DNA of 64,000 nucleotides, from the NCBI GenBank assembly GCA_002794775.1, contig NBAY01000001.1, positions 2,914,001 through 2,978,000 on the forward strand, in the 5' to 3' direction. A program made the position numbers and the translations under genes. Position 1 is the first letter of the stretch. Each line of letters begins with the position of its first letter. Positions 57,691-64,000 of this stretch are shown piece by piece. Below the pieces are notes generated by a model. It saw nothing but the letters and a program-made list of their open reading frames with translations, did no database searches and was not told the origin of the DNA. This stretch comes from Porodaedalea pini (taxonomy: Eukaryota > Basidiomycota > Agaricomycetes > Hymenochaetales > Hymenochaetaceae).

Positions 57691-57966
57691 GTCGAACTTT
57701 GAGTAGATCCGGCCTCAGTGAGGTAACCCCACGCGTAAGTATTAAAGTAAGGGGATCGACGCCGTCGCGTCAGTGAGACACATTCTTGCAGAACTTTCCG
57801 TAAAGTCAATAGAAAAAAATTCGTCGCTACTCTTCGTTTTTAAATACAATACTTGATACAATACAATGTGCAGTAGAAGAAAGAGAGCTTGAGAGTACCG
57901 ACAAAGAACAAAAACCAAAGAAAGCAACACAAAAATCACAGCTAATGAGCATTATTTAATCTATGG
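57691..57966. other. Spacer between eIF4G and NOT1 fragments
   Basis: AT-rich with no recognised coding sequence. It may hold the native 3' flank of the NOT1 fragment, because that gene's stop is intact at its edge. Confidence 0.45.
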
Positions 57967-58765
57967 TTACAATTGAAACACACTGCGAGCAACCTGCACA
58001 ATAGATGATCTATCAGTACAAGCAAGAGCAAGTGATGAGAAGACTGCAACGTACAATATCCAGCATGAGCGTGACCTCCGGTGCAACACGCACAAACTCT
58101 TTGTTCCAGAAGTCGTACTTGGGGTTGCGCAGGAGCTCGATGAACGTAAGCAACGCTCCCCACGGGTGGGGACGATGCACAATGAAGCGCTCCAGTAGCA
58201 CCCTAGTCATGATCTCACGGAAACAATCGTCCTTCGCCTGCTCGAACAGGTACAGTAGGAGGCAGCTGAACCAGTGCGTATGCGCATTCGGGTAGCGAAG
58301 GTGGAGAATCATCGAACCAATCAAGTGGTGTTGACCTGGAAGAAACACGATTGGGCTGAGTCAGTCATCGTAAATTGAATAAAGAAGATCTCAGATGCAC
58401 CTTCAGGATCTAGATTGTATGCCAGGTAGGTCAGAGCGACTACGCCTAGGTCTGTCGGAATGAATATCGACGTGCCGCTCCGAGCCTTGACCTGAGCAAC
58501 CGAGGAAACACCAATGTACATAACAACCGCGTTCATCAGCGAAATGTTGTACGTCCCTTCTCCTGTCGCAATACCAGGGGGCAGGCGCAGACGATCTTTG
58601 AGCGCAGCCAGGGAGGTCTGCAAGACGCGGCTCAAAGGGCACTGGTCCAGATAGCCTCTGAGATCACCATTTTTGAGGATGAGGGAGAAGTCGGATAGGA
58701 TGGGAGGGATCAGGCCCATCTCTGGAATGGACTCGAACTTGACGTTGCGCAGGAGACGCAGAGGA
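57967..58765 (-). pseudogene. NOT1: NOT1 C-terminal fragment with native stop
   Basis: NOT1 (CNOT1) is the scaffold of the CCR4-NOT deadenylase. Minus strand: [58 protein letters not shown], intron, QHHLIGSMILHLRYPNAHTH, WFSCLLLYLFEQAKDD, TRVLLERFIVHRPHPWGALL, PKYDFWNKEFVRVAPEVTLM, LDI, intron, VARSVFQL, TAA at 57967-57969. Both introns have good GT-AG sites and the frame is open throughout, so this is the best preserved piece, but it starts mid-exon fused out of frame to PRP8 across the shared string CTGCGTCTC. No own start codon. Confidence 0.85.
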
Positions 58766-59694
58766 AGGCTTGTGCAGTACGCTCCTTCGACTGCTCGTTG
58801 GTCAAGTTCCACACCCCGTCCTTGAGCGAGAACTGCTCTCCACTCATCGTCCGAATCTTCGGCAGAATGCGCACCTCGAAACCGCTCATCGAGAAGAGTA
58901 GCTGGGCGTTGTTTTTGGAGTAGACAATAACAAACACATCTTCCCATTCAATCGTCGTCAAAGAACGAGGCAGGCTCTGCTTCACGTTCCAGAACACAGC
59001 TCGACCTAGATTGACGTCGTGCTTCATCAGGCGCATACGGCAATCCCGCGGCCAACATCTCTTGTTGTTATACGTTGCTTATCGGATCCGGATTCGCACT
59101 GAGGTAACGTTGTATAAGGTCGCGTGATTCCTCGGCGGTGAAGCGGAATAAAATATGCAAACGATCAACATAACAAGAATAGAGACGGACTTAATGGCGT
59201 GTCTCGGTCGCAGAATCACGGTACTGCAGGAAATTATTGGGCAGTTGTGGGGGACCCGCCATTTCACTTGCGCGTTGCAAGCCGAGAATGAGAAGATCGA
59301 GGACAAGATCATAGTAATGGAAGATAAAGGCCGAGAACTGCAGACCACGGATGATCCCGTATGTGTTCGTATGTGCCATATCTTTGTAAATGAGAACACG
59401 GTTATTCTTCGCTGTGATATAGTCCGCAAGATTATGGTCGAGAATAAGACGAAGCAGACGGTTGAGAAGGGTCAGGTCAATCTTTTCGCAGACCTTCGAA
59501 AGTACGGTCTCCATCATCACTACGCATTCGCCCTCGCTCGTCTCCCAGATGTCCATCAAGTTATGGATACCCTGACACCACTTGTAGACCAGAAGGGGAG
59601 GAGGTTCAGTGTCCGCGCTTGTCAGCCTCAAAGAATAAGATCTGGTCAAGATATGTGTCTGTAATCTTCTCAACGGATTCGATGTCGTAGTAAA
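58766..59694 (-). pseudogene. PRP8: PRP8 fragment (copy c)
   Basis: Starts at the RPB1 joint ([17 protein letters not shown]), carries the same FFEADKR deletion/frameshift as the other copies, runs through [35 protein letters not shown], and, unlike copies a and b, crosses the CWP position into native sequence: [78 protein letters not shown] frameshift lies just before NNKRCW (near 59075). Several substitutions in 59170-59350 separate it from copies a and b, while 59360-59690 matches them. Confidence 0.85.
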
Positions 59695-60731
59695 GGGTCC
59701 AGGTACACTGTGAGCGACGGAGTCTTGATGTTCGCGGCGACGTTGATGATTTCTTTAAGACACGGCACACCGAGCGTGATGTTTTTACTCGAAACACCAG
59801 CATAATGGAAGGTATTTAGTGTCATCTGCGTCACTGGCTCACCAATCAACTGGGCAGCGAGTGTGCCGCACATCTCGCCCGGATGAGCGACCGACCGGTT
59901 GAACTTCGTCTCCACCTCTGTTGAGATGGAACTCCTCTAGGACTAGACGAGCGGCAAAAGTCGCCCGAATGTGCATGCGGAATGCAACAGAAGCGTTCTC
60001 GGCAGCCTCCTTTATCAAAAGATCATCGCAGCGCACAACGATCAGGCGGTCTGCCAGCTGCTGCACCTGCTCAATGATGTAAACCGGCTCCAGATCGCTC
60101 GGTTTTCTGGGGTCGATATGGAAAGTCTGCGTTGCGTTCTGCACGATGCGGTTCAGGTTGACAGGAAGATAGTGGGCAGCGGAATTGTCACGGCCCGGGA
60201 AAATGAATTCATGTAGCGATTTCCGATCCTCATGAAGACGGTCGTATTCCTCGTCGAGTTTTTGCCGGAGCTCGAGGGATGAGTCGTCGATACCAATTTG
60301 CAAAACACCAGGAAGGAATCCACCCTTCGGGTCAGTGACATCGACCCGATAGCGAGGTTCGAACTCGCGATCATTGATACCAAACGTTTTGATCGTTTGC
60401 CGTTCAACAAAAGCACCGTCCATACCATCCTCGCCATGCACGAATTGGATCAGGTCACCCAGTGAGTTTCGTACAGTCCCGTCGTAGCAGACAGTCACGT
60501 CTTCGAGTGCCCTTACAAGTCGACGCTGAATGTAATCAGTCTTGGCCGTCTTGACAGCGGTATCGATCAAACCTTCGCGACCAGCCATAGTGTGGAAGAA
60601 AAACTCTTGTGGAGTTAATCCACGAAGATACGAGTTATCAACGAAACCGCGCGCCTCTGGGCTGAAGTCATCCTTCGTAAAGTAAGGTAGTGTGCGATGC
60701 CTGAAGCCAAACGGGATCCACTTCCCTTCAA
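59695..60731 (-). pseudogene. RPB1: RPB1 fragment (copy b)
   Basis: Same protein reading as copy a from [14 protein letters not shown] through the EFHLN/ETKF deletion to SLTVYLDP, where it is fused to PRP8 (copy c) instead of continuing into [10 protein letters not shown]. Upstream it is fused to PRP8 copy b at the same NNERCW joint as copy a. No promoter, start or stop of its own. Confidence 0.85.
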
Positions 60732-61388
60732 CGGCCAGCATCTCTCGTTGTTAAACTCAATAACGTTGTTGTTTGTTGGATCCAGATTCGCGTTGAGGTA
60801 ACGTTGTATAAGGTCGCGTGATTCCTCGGCGGTGAAGCGGAATAAAATATGCAAACGATCAACACAACGAGAATAGAGACGGACTGGATGGCGTGTCTCG
60901 GTCGCAGAATCACGGTACTGCAGGAAATTATTGGGCAGTTGTGGGGGACCCGCCATTTCACTTGCGCGTTGCAAGCCGAGGATGAGAAGATCGAGGACAA
61001 GACCATAGTATTGGAAGACAAAGGCAGAGAACTACAGACCACGGGTCATCCCGTATGTGTTCGTATGTGCCATATCTTTGTAAATGAGAACACGGTTATT
61101 CTTCGCTGTGATATAGTCCGCAAGATTATGGTCGAGAATAAGACGAAGCAGACGGTTGAGAAGGGTCAGGTCAATCTTTTCGCAGACCTTCGAAAGTACG
61201 GTCTCCATCATCACTACGCATTCGCCCTCGCTCGTCTCCCAGATGTCCATCAAGTTATGGATACCCTGACACCACTTGTAGACCAGAAGGGGAGGAGGTT
61301 CAGTGTCCGCGCTTGTCAGCCTCAAAGAATAAGATCTGGTCAAGATATGTGTCTGTAATCTTCTCAACGGATTCGATGTCGTAGTAAA
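60732..61388 (-). pseudogene. PRP8: PRP8 fragment (copy b)
   Basis: Begins [18 protein letters not shown] at the joint with RPB1 copy c, contains the shared FFEADKR lesion, and ends NNERCW at the joint with RPB1 copy b. Across 60795-61050 it matches copy a where copy c differs (for example TTGGAAGACAAAGGCAG), yet its first ~20 bases match copy c and not copy a. It is a mosaic. Confidence 0.85.
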
Positions 61389-63433
61389 GGGTCCAGGTAC
61401 ACTGTGAGCGACGGAGTCTTGATGTTCGCGGCGACGTTGATGATTTCTTTAAGACACGGCACACCGAGCGTGATGTTTTTACTCGAAACACCAGCATAAT
61501 GGAAGGTATTTAGTGTCATCTGCGTCACTGGCTCACCAATCAACTGGGCAGCGAGTGTGCCGCACATCTCGCCCGGATGAGCGACCGACCGGTTGAACTT
61601 CGTCTCCACCTCTGTTGAGATGGAACTCCTCTAGGACTAGACGAGCGGCAAAAGTCGCCCGAATGTGCATGCGGAATGCAACAGAAGCGTTCTCGGCAGC
61701 CTCCTTTATCAAAAGATCATCGCAGCGCACAACGATCAGGCGGTCTGCCAGCTGCTGCACCTGCTCAATGATGTAAACCGGCTCCAGATCGCTCGGTTTT
61801 CTGGGGTCGATATGGAAAGTCTGCGTTGCGTTCTGCACGATGCGGTTCAGGTTGACAGGAAGATAGTGGGCAGCGGAATTGTCACGGCCCGGGAAAATGA
61901 ATTCATGTAGCGATTTCCGATCCTCATGAAGACGGTCGTATTCCTCGTCGAGTTTTTGCCGGAGCTCGAGGGATGAGTCGTCGATACCAATTTGCAAAAC
62001 ACCAGGAAGGAATCCACCCTTCGGGTCAGTGACATCGACCCGATAGCGAGGTTCGAACTCGCGATCATTGATACCAAACGTTTTGATCGTTTGCCGTTCA
62101 ACAAAAGCACCGTCCATACCATCCTCGCCATGCACGAATTGGATCAGGTCACCCAGTGAGTTTCGTACAGTCCCGTCGTAGCAGACAGTCACGTCTTCGA
62201 GTGCCCTTACAAGTCGACGCTGAATGTAATCAGTCTTGGCCGTCTTGACAGCGGTATCGATCAAACCTTCGCGACCAGCCATAGTGTGGAAGAAAAACTC
62301 TTGCGAAGTTAACCCACGAAGATACGAGTTATCAACGAAGCCGCGCGCCTCTGGGCTGAAGTCATCCTTCGTGAAGTGAGGTAGAGTGCGATGCCTGAAG
62401 CCGATCGGGGTTTACTTCCCTTCAAAGGACTGCTGACCAACACAGACGGACATCTGCGAGATGTTAATGAACGAACCCTTCGAACCCGCGACAACCATCT
62501 GTTTGACACCGGAGTTGTCACGCGCCAAGTTGAGCTCGCGTTCGACTTGACTCTCGAACGACTCGCGAATAGTCATACCCGGTGCAGCTTTCAGACGGTC
62601 GTTAGATGCGTCTTCAATGACCTGCACGACATTCTGCTTCCGCATCTCGATCTGCTCCGTGATGTACACCATTGTCTTCTTATCCGCGACCGTATCACCA
62701 ATGCCTATCCTGAATCCATTGTGGAACCGCCAGTGATTAACCATCTGCTGGAGACCAGTGAACAGCGTACGAGTCGCTTCGGGACCTTTTTCGCGGAAGA
62801 CGACGTGGATAAGACCGCCTTGCAACGCTCCAACCGTCTTTTTCTACACGATACCAAAGATGATCTCGCCGATTTCAATGAGCATGCCATCGTCGAAAAC
62901 GGAGCTCGAAGGTTTCAGATCAGGCGAGCGATATATCTTTATTCCGCAAGGAATCGTCATGCTAAGAATCTGTTTGCCCGTCCATAATGGCTTCGGCTTC
63001 AAGATCGCCGGCGTCGGAATCGTGCCGTCCCAGTCCGGCACCCAGAGTAGGATGTTTTGCACCTGCACCCAGTCGAGGAAGCTATCCCGCAGAGTGAATT
63101 TCCGGACACTGCACAACGTGTCCTGTACGATGCCCATAACAGGTTTGTTCGCCTGCGGCGAGATGATCTGCTTTGTAACCCGTGCAATTTGATTGAGTTC
63201 GGCTTTCGCCTCTTCGCTCTGAGGAACGCTAGACGGAGCTGAGAAAGAGATGTAAAGCTAATCTTAAAAGTGACATACTGCTTGTTCATCTCATCGCCAT
63301 CGAAATCGGCATCATACGGTGGAGTGACGGAAAGATGTAGACGAAAGACTAAAATACACTAATCAACGACCATACAATGAGTTAAAGGTGGATAAACACG
63401 TACTAGAGTAAAGCATAAGTCGCACGCGATGCC
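61389..63433 (-). pseudogene. RPB1: RPB1 fragment (copy c), including the catalytic loop
   Basis: The longest RPB1 piece. Minus strand: HRVRLMLYS, intron, FRLHLSVTPPYDADFDGDEM (DFDGD holds the three Mg-binding aspartates), intron region, [68 protein letters not shown] (62844-62846), [75 protein letters not shown] (62412-62414), then the same sequence as copy b to VYLDP. The reading across DEMN to SSVPQSEE is out of frame or mis-spliced. The upstream edge at about 63434 is fused to a Lys/Ser-rich sequence. Confidence 0.87.
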
Positions 63434-64000
63434 TCGCCGGAGAAGGCTTCTTCTTATCGACTGCAGGGGACTTCTTCGTCGCTGTCTTTTTCCCTCCAGC
63501 TGTTGCCACAGATGCAGCTGATCGAATTGAATTCGCCGACGGTGACTTTCGAATGACGGGCGTCTTGTTTGCCGTTGTTTTCGTAGATACTGTAGTAATG
63601 GGCGACACCTTCCGTGTGCGCGATGCTGCGTTTACCGTACTAATTGGTGCCGCACTCGTTTCAGAGACGCGATGCGGCCGTCCTTTCAGTAGCGCAGGCG
63701 CCGACATTTTAGGCGATCTTGAGGTTCCGGTGCTGCGCATCGAGGTCATTGACGTGGTCGAGACTTTCCTTGACCGAGTAACAGAGTCGCGTGGGTCATG
63801 TTTTCGCGACGCGTCTTGAATGTAGACTCGCGTGCTGAAGCCCCGCTCCTGCTGCTGGACATTGACACATTCGAGAGCGAGGATGTCGGTCGCGAGGGCG
63901 AATGAGGTGGACGAAGAGTACCTTGCTGGCCCGCAGTGGCGGCATTTCTGCGGATAGTCGATGCATGTGAACGAGTAGATGAAACAGAGGCGGCGACAGA
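63434..64000 (-). pseudogene. Ser/Thr/Lys-rich fragment fused to RPB1, runs off the window
   Basis: Unrecognised low-complexity coding sequence: SVAASVSSTRSHASTIRRNA, SRPTSSLSNVSMSSSRSGAS, then in another frame SRSPKMSAPALLKGRPHRVS and KKTATKKSPAVDKKKPSP. A frameshift lies near 63800. The composition fits a microtubule-associated linker, so it could belong to the CAP-Gly gene represented at 51640-52309; this is inference. Confidence 0.4.

Larger units (their letters stand above)
59360..62303. repeat. Tandem duplication, 1694-bp period
   Basis: 59360-60609 and 61054-62303 match without differences noticed. Outside that tract the copies diverge: PRP8 at 59170-59350, RPB1 beyond 62304. Unequal exchange between already diverged copies would give this pattern. 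Confidence 0.8.

Noticed and set aside
57967..58765. NOT1 piece as a functional short gene
   Set aside because: Open frame and native stop, but it starts mid-exon, fused out of frame to PRP8, with no start codon or promoter of its own.
51640..64000. Processed (retro-copied) pseudogenes
   Set aside because: PRP8, NOT1 and eIF4G fragments retain GT-AG introns and there are no poly(A) tracts or target-site duplications at the edges.
51640..64000. Helitron or Starship carrying captured genes
   Set aside because: No Rep/helicase or DUF3435-type tyrosine recombinase and no convincing TC...CTRR ends were seen; remains possible if ends lie outside the window.

Overview
The window is nuclear DNA from a filamentous basidiomycete, most likely an Agaricomycete. 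The genes are split by many short GT-AG introns (mostly 50-60 nt), there is a pair of DUF6533 membrane-protein genes (a basidiomycete-typical family), and the repeats are Ty1/copia and chromodomain Ty3/gypsy elements. All calls come from reading translations, splice signals and repeats by eye; no database search was run.

Gene-bearing arm (1-19900). In order: an Iml2/TTC39-type TPR gene (+, 13 exons), a condensation/BAHD-fold acyltransferase (+), a decayed aldehyde-dehydrogenase C-terminal exon (-), DUF6533 paralogue 1 (+), a Cbf1-like bHLH-zip regulator (-), a small hypothetical gene (-), DUF6533 paralogue 2 (+), an endosomal Na+/H+ exchanger of the NHX1 type (-) and, divergent from it, an ALDH3-type aldehyde dehydrogenase (+). 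RTCACGTG (Cbf1-type) sites lie upstream of both the bHLH gene and the exchanger.

Retrotransposon nest (20700-51230). A 490-bp inverted duplication and a minisatellite lead into nested gypsy DNA. A plus-strand gypsy remnant (LTR, solo-LTR insertion with CAACT target-site duplication, gag) is cut by a minus-strand chromovirus (25220-42510). That chromovirus is itself split by two near-identical 5908-bp copia elements placed tail to tail, and its 5' LTR is cut by a third copia copy. When either inner copia and one target-site copy are left out, the gypsy reading frame continues across the site, so both insertions are precise. The third copy has no target-site duplication and the expected far flank is missing, so a rearrangement is likely there. 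Beyond it lie LTR-like sequence, a third type of gypsy gag, and a small element with terminal inverted repeats.

Gene-fragment array (51640-64000). This is the most unusual part. All pieces read on the minus strand: parts of a CAP-Gly protein, RNA polymerase II subunit RPB1, spliceosomal PRP8, translation factor eIF4G and CCR4-NOT scaffold NOT1. They are joined at mid-exon breakpoints, still carry introns, and are disabled by stops, deletions and frameshifts. A PRP8-RPB1 chimeric unit of about 1.7 kb is present in two near-identical full copies and in part of a third, including a 1694-bp tandem repeat, and the same deletions are shared among copies. This looks like DNA-level capture and amplification of fragments of large housekeeping genes; a mis-assembly must be excluded first.
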